A stretch of 64,000 bases of DNA from Helicobacter pylori (GTDB lineage Bacteria > Campylobacterota > Campylobacteria > Campylobacterales > Helicobacteraceae). Location: contig CP032046.1 of the NCBI GenBank assembly GCA_008032955.1, positions 930,001-994,000 of the forward strand. The letters are read 5' to 3'. Of this stretch, positions 27,902 through 37,200 are shown piece after piece. The notes below the pieces were generated by a model that saw only the letters and a program-made list of their open reading frames with translations, had not been told where the DNA came from and did not search any database. The position numbers and the translations under genes were made by a program. Numbering within the stretch: the stretch's first letter is position 1; each line of letters begins with the position of its first letter.

Positions 27902-28939
27902 ATGATCAAACACTATCTTTTCATGGCGGTTTCGCAAGTCTTTTTCTCTTTCTTTTTAGTGCTGTTTTTTATCTCTTCTATCGTGCTATTAATCAGTATC
28001 GCAAGCGTAACGCTCGTGATTAAAGTGAGCTTTTTAGATCTAGTGCAACTCTTTTTGTATTCCTTGCCAGGAACCATTTTTTTTATTTTACCGATCACTT
28101 TTTTTGCGGCTTGCGCTTTAGGGCTTTCAAGGCTTAGCTATGACCATGAATTGTTAGTGTTTTTCTCTTTAGGGGTTTCGCCCAAAACAATGACTAAAGC
28201 GTTTGTGCCTTTAAGTCTGTTAGTGAGCGCGATTTTATTGGTGTTTTCGCTTATTTTAATCCCCACTTCTAAGAGCGCTTATTACGGGTTTTTGCGTCAA
28301 AAAAAAGACAAGATTGATATTAACATCAGAGCGGGTGAATTCGGGCAAAAATTAGGCGATTGGCTCGTGTATGTGGATAAAGCTGAAAACAATTCCTATG
28401 ATAATTTAGTGCTTTTTTCCAATAAAAGCCTCTCTCAAGAAAGCTTCATTTTGGCTCAAAAAGGCAATACCAACAATCAAAACGGCGTGTTTGAATTGAA
28501 TTTATACAAAGGGCATGCGTATTTCACTCAAGGCGATAAAATGCGTAAAGTTGATTTTGAAGAATTGCATTTGCGCAACAAGCTCAAGTCTTTCAATTCT
28601 AATGATGCGGCTTATTTGCAAGGCACGGATTATTTAGGTTATTGGAAAAAAGCCTTTGGTAAAAACGCTAATAAAAATCAAAAACGCCGTTTTTCTCAAG
28701 CGATTTTAGTTTCCTTATTCCCTTTAGCGAGCGTGTTTTTAATCCCCTTATTTGGCATCGCCAACCCACGATTCAAAACGAATTGGAGTTATTTTTATGT
28801 CCTTGGAGCGGTTGGGGTTTATTTTTTAATGGTGCATGTGATTTCTACGGATTTGTTTTTGATGACCTTTTTCTTCCCCTTTATTTGGGCGTTTATTTCT
28901 TATTTATTGTTTAGAAAATTCATTTTAAAGCGTTATTGA
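27902..28939 (+). CDS. lptF: LptF/LptG-family LPS export permease
   Basis: A 345-residue inner membrane component of the LptBFG ATPase that extracts LPS for transport to the outer membrane. Membrane segments are near residues 15-40, 55-80, 100-122 and, after a large periplasmic beta-jellyroll domain (~125-255), 265-285, 298-318 and 320-340, the layout of the YjgP/YjgQ family. Whether it is LptF or LptG cannot be settled without the partner gene. It is immediately followed by truA (stop TGA and ATG adjoining at 28939-28940). Confidence 0.8.
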   Translation: MIKHYLFMAVSQVFFSFFLVLFFISSIVLLISIASVTLVIKVSFLDLVQLFLYSLPGTIFFILPITFFAACALGLSRLSYDHELLVFFSLGVSPKTMTKAFVPLSLLVSAILLVFSLILIPTSKSAYYGFLRQKKDKIDINIRAGEFGQKLGDWLVYVDKAENNSYDNLVLFSNKSLSQESFILAQKGNTNNQNGVFELNLYKGHAYFTQGDKMRKVDFEELHLRNKLKSFNSNDAAYLQGTDYLGYWKKAFGKNANKNQKRRFSQAILVSLFPLASVFLIPLFGIANPRFKTNWSYFYVLGAVGVYFLMVHVISTDLFLMTFFFPFIWAFISYLLFRKFILKRY

Positions 28940-29668
28940 ATGCGTTGTTTTAAGGCCACTATCGCTTATGATGGGGCGTATTTTTTAGGTTATGCCAAAC
29001 AGCCCAACAAACTCGGCGTTCAGGATAAAATAGAGGGCGCCTTAAATGCGCTAGGGATTAAAAGCGTTGTGGTTGCGGCTGGGCGCACGGATAAAGGCGT
29101 GCATGCGAACAACCAAACGCTGTCTTTTCACGCTCCAAAACACTGGAGCGCTGATAAATTATTTTATTATCTAGCCCCTAAACTCGCCCCGCATATTGTC
29201 TTAAAAAAACTAGAAGAAAAAAACTTTCATGCGCGTTTTGACGCTCAAAAAAGAGCGTATCGTTACCTTTTGACGAAGAATTTAAAAACGCCTTTTTTAG
29301 CGCCTTATATCGCTTGTGGGGATTATGGCTCACTAGATTTATTAAACACCGCTTTAAAGCAATTCACAGGCAAGCATGATTTTTCCATGTTTAAAAAAGA
29401 AGGCGGGGCTACAACCAATCCTAAACGCGCTATTTTTAACGCTTTTGCTTATACAGCCTTTATCATGGGGCATGAGTGCGTGGTGTTTAAAATCATTGGC
29501 GATGCGTTTTTACGCTCTAGCGTGCGTTTGATCATTCAAGCATGCGTTCAATACTCCTTAGAAAAAATCACGCTCGCTGAAATTGAAATGCAAATCCATA
29601 ACCTCAAAGCCACCATAAGAACGCCCATAATGGCTAATGGCTTGTATTTACACAGGGTGTATTATTGA
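28940..29668 (+). CDS. truA: tRNA pseudouridine(38-40) synthase
   Basis: This 242-residue enzyme isomerises uridines 38-40 in tRNA anticodon arms. The start MRCFKATIAYDGAYFLGYAKQ is typical. The catalytic aspartate is in AAGRTDKGVHA (~residue 53), with the RNA-binding QKRAYRYLL (~90-98) and DAFLRSSVRL near 190. It is translationally coupled to lptF. The stop overlaps the end of the convergent galE by seven bases. Confidence 0.92.
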   Translation: MRCFKATIAYDGAYFLGYAKQPNKLGVQDKIEGALNALGIKSVVVAAGRTDKGVHANNQTLSFHAPKHWSADKLFYYLAPKLAPHIVLKKLEEKNFHARFDAQKRAYRYLLTKNLKTPFLAPYIACGDYGSLDLLNTALKQFTGKHDFSMFKKEGGATTNPKRAIFNAFAYTAFIMGHECVVFKIIGDAFLRSSVRLIIQACVQYSLEKITLAEIEMQIHNLKATIRTPIMANGLYLHRVYY

Positions 29669-30696
29669 AATCTCAAAAGGTGTTCTTCCCAATCTAGAGC
29701 ACTTTTGATAATGGTGTCTAGATTGTCATAAAGGGGTTTGAAGGTGGTGTTTTGTAAGATTTTAGCGTTATTGGCAATAAGGCTTGCTGGATCGCCCTGT
29801 CGTTTGTCTAAAATTTCCACTAAAAAATCGTTGTTTGAGATTTCCTTAACCTTATTAATCACTTCTTTCACGCTATGGCCTTGATTGTAGCCGACATTAT
29901 AGATCTCGCTCTTATTTTTTTCTAAAAGAGTGTGATAGCTCGCTAAATGCGCGTTAGCCAAATCATCTACATGGATATAATCCCTAATGCAAGTGCCGTC
30001 TCTTGTGGGGTAGTTAGTGCCAAAAATCCCCATTTTTTTCCTTTTCCCCACCGCGCATTCGCATGCGATTTTGATCAAATGCGTGGCGTTGAGCGTGCGC
30101 TGCCCCAAAGTGTAGGGGGTAGTATAATCATTGTGCATGCATGCCCCAGCCACATTGAAATAGCGCAAGATAACGCATTTAAAATCCGCTATTTTAGAAG
30201 TGTCTAACAAGATTCTTTCGCTCATCATTTTAGACGCTCCATAAGGATTAATGGGGTTTAAGGGGCTTTCTTCATTCAAGCTTGAACTAGATTCGCCATA
30301 AACCACGGCCGTAGAAGAAAAAATAAAACGCTTGATTGCATGTTTTAAGCAAAGTTTGACAAGCTCTAAAGTGTTGAGCGTGTTGTTGGTGTAGTATTCT
30401 AAAGGCAAACGCGTGGATTCTTCTACTGAGATTTTAGCCCCAAAGTGCAAAATAGCTTCAATGGGGTCTTTTAGTTGCTGCTTATTCAAAAACGCGTCTA
30501 ATTTGTGCGTTTCATTCAAATTCGCTTGAATAAACACAACCCTATTAGGGTAGTAACGCTCTAACGCTTTGAGGTGCTCTAAAAAACCGGTGCTTAAGTC
30601 ATCTACAATAATGATGTTTTCTTTGGTTTTTTCTAAAAACGCCCTTGCGGTATGCGAACCTATATAACCGCACGCTCCTGTGAGTAATAATGCCAT
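29662..30696 (-). CDS. galE: UDP-glucose 4-epimerase
   Basis: This 344-residue extended SDR interconverts UDP-glucose and UDP-galactose, supplying galactose for the LPS core and O-chain. The start ATG 30696 is preceded by AAGGGG and is preferred to the longer in-frame start at 30726. The NAD site is TGACGYIGSHTAR at residues ~6-18. The catalytic Tyr-x3-Lys is in NPYGASKMMSE (~148-156), with Ser in FSSTAVVYG. No damage. A promoter lies at 30729-30734. Confidence 0.9.
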   Translation of the reverse strand: MALLLTGACGYIGSHTARAFLEKTKENIIIVDDLSTGFLEHLKALERYYPNRVVFIQANLNETHKLDAFLNKQQLKDPIEAILHFGAKISVEESTRLPLEYYTNNTLNTLELVKLCLKHAIKRFIFSSTAVVYGESSSSLNEESPLNPINPYGASKMMSERILLDTSKIADFKCVILRYFNVAGACMHNDYTTPYTLGQRTLNATHLIKIACECAVGKRKKMGIFGTNYPTRDGTCIRDYIHVDDLANAHLASYHTLLEKNKSEIYNVGYNQGHSVKEVINKVKEISNNDFLVEILDKRQGDPASLIANNAKILQNTTFKPLYDNLDTIIKSALDWEEHLLRFQ

Positions 30697-30728
30697 AAAA
30701 CCCCTTTTAAAATGAAAAAATAACAACT

Positions 30729-30734
30729 ATTATA
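30729..30734 (-). promoter_or_regulatory. -10 box for galE
   Basis: TATAAT on the minus strand, 33 bases before the galE ATG and next to AT-rich sequence. It faces away from the tRNA pair promoter at 30784-30789. Confidence 0.55.
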
Positions 30735-30783
30735 ACATCTTAATCCCATTTATCATTTAAGGACTTCTTAAGAAAATTTAATC

Positions 30784-30789
30784 TATAAT
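30784..30789 (+). promoter_or_regulatory. -10 box for the tRNA-Ile/tRNA-Ala pair
   Basis: TATAAT sits 20 bases before the tRNA-Ile 5' end, with AT-rich sequence just upstream. It would drive both tRNAs, which are separated by 15 bases. Confidence 0.6.
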
Positions 30790-30809
30790 TTCATCTTTAT
30801 TGGCTTTAA

Positions 30810-30886
30810 GGGCTTATAGCTCAGGTGGTTAGAGCACACCCCTGATAAGGGTGAGGTCGGAGGTTCAACTCCTCCTAAGCCCACCA
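30810..30886 (+). tRNA. tRNA-Ile (anticodon GAU)
   Basis: A 77-base cloverleaf: acceptor GGGCTTA with TAAGCCC, D-arm with AGCTCAGGTGGTTAGAGC, anticodon loop CTGATAA giving GAU, T-arm GGAGGTTCAACTCCTCC, and an encoded CCA end. Confidence 0.96.
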
Positions 30887-30901
30887 TTTTTTACCATCTT
30901 T

Positions 30902-30977
30902 GGGGAATTAGCTCAGCTGGGAGAGCGCCTGCTTTGCACGCAGGAGGTCAGCGGTTCGATCCCGCTATTCTCCACCA
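30902..30977 (+). tRNA. tRNA-Ala (anticodon UGC)
   Basis: A 76-base cloverleaf: acceptor GGGGAAT with ATTCTCC, D-arm AGCTCAGCTGGGAGAGC, anticodon loop TTTGCAC giving UGC, T-arm GCGGTTCGATCCCGC, and an encoded CCA. The Ile-Ala order is the pair often found in rRNA operons, but no rRNA is nearby. Confidence 0.96.
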
Positions 30978-31227
30978 TTGTTTTCTCCTTAAATTTTTTC
31001 TTTTTATCAGTCGTGTCTTGGTTGAGAAATCCTAAACGATTGGATCGTCCTTGTTTAACGCCGCAAATCTTTTAACTCAAAGCTCCTTGATGAAAGATTA
31101 AATTAAATTGAGATTTTTTGTTATAAAAATTCTTATTACCGCTCGTTAAGGCTTTATAAAAAATATTAGAAACCCTTACAAAACAAGCTAATATATTCCA
31201 TTCAATTTATTTCAAGGACAAACAAAC

Positions 31228-32763
31228 ATGAAAAAATTTCTTTATGCCCTACTCATGCTTCTTTTAATCGGCCTTTTAACGGCCTATCTTATCCTTTTTA
31301 CAGAATGGGGGAATAAAATCATCGCTTCGTATATAGAGAAAAAAATCAACCCGAACGAGCGCTACTTGAGCGTTAAAACCTTTAAATTAAAATTCAACTC
31401 TTTGGATTTTAAAGCTCAAGCTAACGATGATTCCACGCTCATTCTTAAGGGGGATTTCTCGCTTTTAAAGCAAAGCGTAAATTTGAATTACCATATAGAT
31501 ATTAAAGATTTACGCTCTTTCAAAGAATGGATACCCTACCCTTTAAGGGGGGCTATTGTTACTTCTGGGAATATCAAAGGGCATAGAAAAGCCCTTGTGA
31601 TTCAAGGCGTCTCTAATGTGGCTCAATCCCACACTGCCTACAACGCCCTTTTAGATGATTTCAAGCTTTCTCGCTTAAATTTGAACGCACAAGACGCCAA
31701 TTTAGAAGATTTGCTTTATTTAATCAATCGCCCCGCTTATGCGAACGCAAGAGTGTCCTTACAGGCGGATTTTAACTCTCTAAAGCCTTTAGAAGGGCAT
31801 TTGATCCTAACAGCTAATAACGCTTTAATCAATAACGCCCTAATGAATCAAATTTTTCATTTAAACCTTAAAGACACGCTCGTTTTCAACCTCTCGCACT
31901 CAAGCGATTTTAAAGAAAACAAAGCCATCAGCGATACCACCCTAACTAGCCCTTTAGCCAATTTCACAGCCCTAAAAAGCGAATATCTTTTCTCTGTTTT
32001 AAAACTCAACGCCCCCTACACTTTAGAAATACCCAATTTAGCCAAACTCCAAAACATGATCAACCACCCCTTAAAAGGGAGCTTGACTTTAAAAGGCGAT
32101 ATAGAGCAAAGCCCCAAACTCTTAAAAGTCAGCGGCCATTCAAATTTACTAGACGGCGCGCTAGATTTCACGCTTTTAAATAAAGATTTGAAAGCCCGTT
32201 TTTCCAATATTTCCACTTTAAAAACCTTAGATTTATTCTATTACCCTAAATTTTTCCAATCCATTGCAGACGCTAACTTGGATTATGACCTTATCTCTAA
32301 GCAAGGCGTGTTGAAAGCCAATCTCAAAAACGCAAGATTCCTCAAAAATGCATTCAGCGATTTCCTCTATTCCATTTCCCAATTTGATATTACTAAAGAA
32401 ATCTATAACGATGCCAATCTGGTAAGCCAAATCAACCAGCAACGCCTGCTTTCTGATCTCAGCTTAAAAAGCCCAAAAACCCAATTGAAAATCCATAACG
32501 GCTTATTGGATTTAAACACCAAGCAAATGGACATGCTCATGGATGCAGAAATTTTAAAATTCATTTTTAAAATGAAACTTCAAGGTAACATGCACCAGCC
32601 AAAATTTTCCCTCATTTTAAATGAGAAAGCCATCCAACAAAACCTACAACAAGGCTTGAAAGAAATCTTAAAAAATGACACCCTTAAAAAAGGTTTAGAT
32701 CATTTGCTTAAAGATGATAAGCTCAAAGAAAAGCTTGAAAAAGGGCTTAAGGGGCTTTTTTAA
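31228..32763 (+). CDS. AsmA-like single-span envelope protein
   Basis: This 511-residue protein has an N-terminal membrane anchor (residues 4-25, LYALLMLLLIGLLTAYLILF). A long repetitive beta-rich body follows with recurrent GxLxLxG patterns (SGNIKGHRKALVIQG, LKGSLTLKGDIEQ, MKLQGNMHQPKFSL), and it ends in an amphipathic Lys-rich helix (DKLKEKLEKGLKGLF). That layout matches AsmA/TamB-type proteins that bridge membranes for lipid transport. It corresponds to HP0358. It lies 17 bases upstream of an SDR gene and likely shares its transcript. The AsmA assignment is from architecture, not from a specific motif. Confidence 0.65.
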   Translation: MKKFLYALLMLLLIGLLTAYLILFTEWGNKIIASYIEKKINPNERYLSVKTFKLKFNSLDFKAQANDDSTLILKGDFSLLKQSVNLNYHIDIKDLRSFKEWIPYPLRGAIVTSGNIKGHRKALVIQGVSNVAQSHTAYNALLDDFKLSRLNLNAQDANLEDLLYLINRPAYANARVSLQADFNSLKPLEGHLILTANNALINNALMNQIFHLNLKDTLVFNLSHSSDFKENKAISDTTLTSPLANFTALKSEYLFSVLKLNAPYTLEIPNLAKLQNMINHPLKGSLTLKGDIEQSPKLLKVSGHSNLLDGALDFTLLNKDLKARFSNISTLKTLDLFYYPKFFQSIADANLDYDLISKQGVLKANLKNARFLKNAFSDFLYSISQFDITKEIYNDANLVSQINQQRLLSDLSLKSPKTQLKIHNGLLDLNTKQMDMLMDAEILKFIFKMKLQGNMHQPKFSLILNEKAIQQNLQQGLKEILKNDTLKKGLDHLLKDDKLKEKLEKGLKGLF

Positions 32764-32780
32764 AATTTTAAAGGACAGAA

Positions 32781-33533
32781 ATGGCGCACATTTTAGTTAG
32801 CGGGGCGACTTCAGGGTTTGGGTTAGAAATCGCTAAGGCGTTTTTACAAAAAAACCATGTGGTTTTTGGCACAGGGAGGCGAAAAGAGAATTTGCAAGAA
32901 TTGCAGCTCGCTTACCCTAAGCATTTCATTCCCCTGTGTTTTGATCTTCAAAACAAGCTTGAAACTAAGCGGGCGATAGAGGCTATTTTTTCCATGAAGG
33001 ATCGCATTGACGCTCTGATTAATAACGCCGGCTTAGCGCTAGGCTTGAACAAGGCTTATGAATGCGAGTTAGACGACTGGGAAATCATGATAGATACGAA
33101 TATCAAGGGGTTGTTGTATCTCACTCGTTTGATCTTGCCCTCTATGATAGAGCATGACCAAGGGACTATCATCAACCTTGGCTCTATCGCTGGCACTTAC
33201 CCCTATCCTGGTGGGAATGTCTATGGAGCGAGCAAGGCGTTTGTGAAACAATTTTCTTTAAATTTGCGAGCGGATTTGGCTGGCACTAACATTAGAGTGA
33301 GCAATGTTGAACCCGGTTTGTGCGGCGAAACCGAATTCAGCATGGTGCGTTTTAAAGGCGATAAAATCAAAGCCCAATCCGTCTATGAAAACACCCTTTA
33401 CCTCAAACCACAGGATATTGCTAACATCGTGCTATGGATTTACGAACAACCCTCGCATGTCAATATCAACCGCATAGAAATCATGCCCACAAGCCAAACT
33501 TTCGCTCCCCTACCCACCCATAAAAACCCTTAA
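32781..33533 (+). CDS. Short-chain dehydrogenase/reductase (YdfG-like)
   Basis: A 250-residue Rossmann enzyme. The cofactor motif SGATSGFGLEIA is at residues ~7-18, NNAG at ~83-86 (DALINNAGLALG), the catalytic Ser in LGSIAGTYPY, and the Tyr-x3-Lys in YGASKAF (~152-156). The motif ATSGFG with a following Arg-rich turn (GTGRRKE) suggests NADP preference. Relatives oxidise serine and 3-hydroxy acids, but the substrate here is unproven. It corresponds to HP0357. The next gene, hcpC, is convergent across 193 bases of low-complexity DNA. Confidence 0.82.
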   Translation: MAHILVSGATSGFGLEIAKAFLQKNHVVFGTGRRKENLQELQLAYPKHFIPLCFDLQNKLETKRAIEAIFSMKDRIDALINNAGLALGLNKAYECELDDWEIMIDTNIKGLLYLTRLILPSMIEHDQGTIINLGSIAGTYPYPGGNVYGASKAFVKQFSLNLRADLAGTNIRVSNVEPGLCGETEFSMVRFKGDKIKAQSVYENTLYLKPQDIANIVLWIYEQPSHVNINRIEIMPTSQTFAPLPTHKNP

Positions 33534-33726
33534 GGGGTTTAAAGAATAAATTTAAACTTTAACAACTCTTTAAGTTTCAAAAAAAGGGGATTTTGGTTGT
33601 TTAAACTCATTATCTTAAGGGGATAGGAAGTATTTTAAAATTATTCCCCCTAAAACCTCCTTTTAAAATCCCCCTAACCCCCCAAAAGTTCGCTTTTTAA
33701 AGCCGTTTGATCAAGCCTTATTCAAA
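33534..33726. other. Intergenic junction between the SDR gene and hcpC
   Basis: These 193 bases hold A-rich and C-rich tracts (AAAAAAAGGGG, CCCCCTAACCCCCC) and no open frame or RNA that I recognise. From memory these two neighbours are far apart in strain 26695 (HP0357 and HP1098) but adjacent in J99, so this is a rearrangement boundary between reference strains. No IS end is visible here. Confidence 0.5.
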
Positions 33727-34598
33727 CTAAACTTTGATTTTGAGCTGCTTGAGAATATCGCATGCCCCTTTAGCGCCTAATTTACAGCCTTTTTTAAAGT
33801 TTTCTATGGCTTGCTTTTCATTCCTTGCTATACCTTCGCCATTGTATTGCATGGCCCCTAAATTGAAACACCCTCCGCCATTTTCCAACTCGCATGCCTT
33901 AGAATAACGAGCGAGAGCCTCTTTAAAATTCTTCGCCACGCCTTCGCCATGATGATACATGTTCCCTGCGTTAAAACACCCTGGGCTGTCTTTTAAGTCG
34001 CAAGCTTTGTCATACGAAGCGAGCGCTTTTTTCAAATCCTTAGGCGTGCCTCTGCCTGCATCATACAAGCTCCCTAATATCGTGCAACCATCGCCATCGT
34101 TCAAATCGCACGCTTTGGTGAAATATTCCACCGCTTTTTTAAAATCCCTAGTAACCACTTTACCATCATGATAGATCCCTCCTAAGCTCGCGCACCCTTC
34201 AGCGTATTTCAAATCGCACGCTTTAGAATAGTATTGCAAGGCTTTGTTGGTGTTTTGGGACACGCCTTGCCCGCTATAATATAAGTTCCCTAGCAAATGA
34301 CACCCATTGCTGTAATTTAAATCGCAAGCTTTAGCGTAAAATTGAGCGGCTTTTTTCAAGTTTTTTTCCACCCCATGCCCTTGATAATAAAGCACCCCTA
34401 AATTAAAACACCCACTATTTTCTTTCAACTCGCAAGCTTTTTCAAAATATTTCTTAGCCTGAGTGAAATCCTGCTCTTTGTAGCTCTTTGCCCCCAAACC
34501 CACAAGCTCTTTAGGGTCTTGCTCTGCCATTAGCCCCCTAAACACAACGCACCCAAGCACAAAACCCTAAAAAAGGACTTTTTGACATTTTCTAACAT
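33727..34598 (-). pseudogene. hcpC: HcpC, secreted Sel1-repeat cysteine-rich protein, frameshifted in the signal peptide
   Basis: From ATG 34598 (with GGAG upstream) a signal peptide [19 protein letters not shown] begins, then breaks in G5 (C5 at 34534-34538 on the plus strand). G6 restores [15 protein letters not shown] and a 290-residue protein, the known size. The body has seven ~36-residue Sel1-like repeats, each with a cysteine pair forming a disulfide (for example [18 protein letters not shown]). Hcp proteins are secreted, immunogenic, and bind host factors. As sequenced, the mature part could only be made from an internal start without export. The lost G is probably an undercall. Confidence 0.88.
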
Positions 34599-34667
34599 GA
34601 TGTATCTCCTTATTAAAAATTTTATTATAGTGTTATTAAGCAAATACAAAACGCCATGATCTCTTTG

Positions 34668-35294
34668 TTATCTTAAAGCTAACGCTCGCTTGCAAATTTC
34701 TGTGATCTTATCCCACTCTTTGTTTTGAATTAAATCTTTAGGGGTGAGCCAACTCCCCCCCACGCACACAACGTTTTCTAAATTCAAATAAGAACGCATG
34801 TTATCCACGCTAATCCCCCCAGTAGGGCAAAATTTTACCCCTTTAAAAGGGCCATTAAAAGCGTTTAAAAGTTTAACGCCCCCACAATACTCTGCCGGGA
34901 AAAATTTCAAAGCGTTATAGCCCCATTCTAAAGCCTGCATGACTTCACTGCTGCTAGAAACCCCAGGTATTAGGGGCATGCCTTTTTTCTTTGCGTGTTC
35001 TAAAAGCTTTATCGTAAGACCCGGGCTAATCAAAAACTCTGCCCCCCTATTTTGCGCTTGCTCTAATTGAGTGGGATTGAGTATCGTGCCAGCGCCCACG
35101 CGCATTTTTGGCACATTCTTAGCGATAAGCTCTATGGCCTCTAAAGCACAACTGGAGCGCAAAGTAACTTCTATGATTGGAATACCCCCCTCTATCAGGC
35201 TTTGCGCTAAAGGCACAGCGTCTTTTATATTCTCAATCACTACCACAGGGACAATGGGGCTGATTTGTAAAATCTCTATTATTTTATCTTGCAT
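34668..35294 (-). CDS. eda: KDPG aldolase (Entner-Doudoroff)
   Basis: This 208-residue class I aldolase splits 2-keto-3-deoxy-6-phosphogluconate to pyruvate and glyceraldehyde 3-phosphate. Active-site parts: the Glu in IIEVTLRSS (~44), GAGTILNP (~72-79) and the Schiff-base Lys in ALKFFPAE (~130). The phosphate site CPTGGI follows at ~155. The start is ATG 35294 with GGAG upstream. It lies 18 bases downstream of edd in the same operon. Confidence 0.92.
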   Translation of the reverse strand: MQDKIIEILQISPIVPVVVIENIKDAVPLAQSLIEGGIPIIEVTLRSSCALEAIELIAKNVPKMRVGAGTILNPTQLEQAQNRGAEFLISPGLTIKLLEHAKKKGMPLIPGVSSSSEVMQALEWGYNALKFFPAEYCGGVKLLNAFNGPFKGVKFCPTGGISVDNMRSYLNLENVVCVGGSWLTPKDLIQNKEWDKITEICKRALALR

Positions 35295-35312
35295 TTTATC
35301 TCCTTTATATTT

Positions 35313-37138
35313 TTATACCTTTATGCCAAAACTCATGCCGCCCTCTTCAGCGGTATTGGCATTCAATCTCAAGCTTGTAAATAATTCCCTACCCAGCCCA
35401 AAAGTAGGCTTTTCTAAATTTTCTAAGGTTTCTAAAAACAAGGGGTTGATGCCTCTCTTTTCAAAACCCTTTTCAAGCACATTCAAGGCGTTATTAGGAG
35501 CGTCTAATTCTATCAAATCGCCATCTTTAATCTTAATGATCGCCCCGTTTAACGCCCCCTCAGGGCTTAAATGGATCGCGCTAGGCACTTTCCCGCTCGC
35601 CCCGCTCATGCGCCCATCCGTAACGAGCGCGACCTTATAGCCCATATCTTGTAAAGCCCCTAAATTCGTGGTGAGTTTGTGCAATTCTGGCATGCCATTA
35701 GACTTGGGTCCTTGGAAAGGCAAGACAGCGACAAAATCCCTTTCTAATTCTTTATTTTTAAAGCGTTCTAAAAATTCGCTTTGGGTTTTAAAAACAATCG
35801 CTCTAGCCTTAACTTTCCTGTGCTCATCTTTAATGGCTGAGATTTTAATCACGGCCCGCCCCAAATTACCTTTTAAGATTTTAAGCCCCCATTAGCGGCA
35901 AAAGGCTCACTAATAGGGCGTAAAATGTCCGTATTCAGGCTATGATTGATGGCGTCTTTATACACCAAATGGTCGTTTTCTAAAAAGGGGGTTTTGGTGT
36001 AATTTTGCATGCCTTTTTGCGTTTCTGTATCCATAATCGTATGCGTGTCTTCAAATAAAAGCCCCTCTTTTAGCAATTCTTTGATCACAAACGCTAAGCC
36101 CCCACACGCTTCAAAAGCGTTCACATCCGCTGATCCGTTAGGATAGACTTTAGCTAAAAGGGGTATGAGGTTAGAGACTGCGTCAAAATCGTCCCAATTG
36201 AGGATCACCCCACAAGATCTAGCGATAGCGATCAAATGCAAAGTGTGGTTAGTAGAACCTCCGGTTGCCATTAAGCCTATAAGAGCGTTAAGAATGCTTT
36301 TTTCATCAATGAGTTTGGCTAAAGGCAGGACTTTCCCGCTCGCTAATCTTTTGGCGCTCTCTTCTACCAAAACCTTTCGTAAAGGGTTGTTAGGGTTGAT
36401 AAAGCTAGAATTAGCCACATGCAACCCCATAAACTCCATCATCATTTGATTGGAATTAGCCGTGCCATAAAAAGTGCAAGTGCCCACGTCATGATAGCTT
36501 TGCATTTCCACTTTTAAAAGCTCTTCTCTGTTGATCTTTCCCATTGCAAAATCTTGGCGCGCTTTGGCTTTTTTATAATTTTCTATCCCGCTCACCATAG
36601 GCCCGCTTGGCACAAACACGCTCGCTAAATTCCCAAAGCTTAACGCCCCTATGAGCAAGCCTGGCACGATTTTATCGCACACGCCCAAAAAAAACGCCCC
36701 ATCAAAAACATTATGGCTTAACCCTACGGCGGTGCTTAGTGCGATCACGTCTCTACTAAACAAACTCAATTCCATGCCCTCATAACCTTGCGTGATACCA
36801 TCACACATCGCTGGCACCCCACTAGCGACGCTCGCATAGGCGTTATGCTCTTGCAACTCTTTTTTAATCAGATCAGGGTAATTTTTAAAAGGTTGGTGGG
36901 CTGAAAGCATGTCGTTATAAGCCGTGATAATCGCAAAATGCTTTCTTTTATGCGAACCTAAAGGCATTTTTAAATGCTCTGGCATGCTCGCTGTAACATG
37001 GGCAATATTCGCGCAACCCAAGCTCTCAATCTTGGGCTGGTTTTTAGGGTTAAAGATATTTTCTAAATAAAGTTCTCTGGTTTTTTTGCTACGCTCTGTA
37101 ATTTTTTCTTTGATTTGTTCTAAAGAATGCTTAGGCAT
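35313..37138 (-). pseudogene. edd: 6-phosphogluconate dehydratase, frameshifted
   Basis: An IlvD/Edd-family iron-sulfur dehydratase making KDPG. ATG 37138 gives MPKHSLEQIKEKI and, once repaired, 608 residues, the family length; an upstream ATG at 37144 is less likely. Cluster ligands include the Cys in MCDGITQG and GTCTFYGTANSNQ. The frame breaks in A4 (T4 at 35879-35882 on the plus strand), where A5 reads GGLKILKGNLGRAVIKI. The C-terminal part has VTDGRMSGASGK, the substrate site. It is divergent from zwf by about 60 bases. The short run and housekeeping role favour an undercall. Confidence 0.88.
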
Positions 37139-37165
37139 GAACACCCCTTCAATTAAGATTTAATA

Positions 37166-37171
37166 TATAAT
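37166..37171 (+). promoter_or_regulatory. -10 box for zwf (in the divergent edd/zwf spacer)
   Basis: TATAAT, in a run of TA-rich sequence, lies 29 bases before the zwf ATG. The same short spacer must also hold the divergent edd promoter, so the two halves of the pathway could be controlled together. Confidence 0.5.
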
Positions 37172-37200
37172 AATAACTTAAAAACACTCTAAAAGGGTTA

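Noticed and set aside
30851-31075. Plus-strand frame running over tRNA-Ala
   Set aside because: It covers a clear tRNA gene and has no family resemblance.
30978-31227. 250-base gap after the tRNA pair as a possible small RNA gene
   Set aside because: I see AT-rich sequence but no stable hairpin, promoter or conserved element that I can defend.
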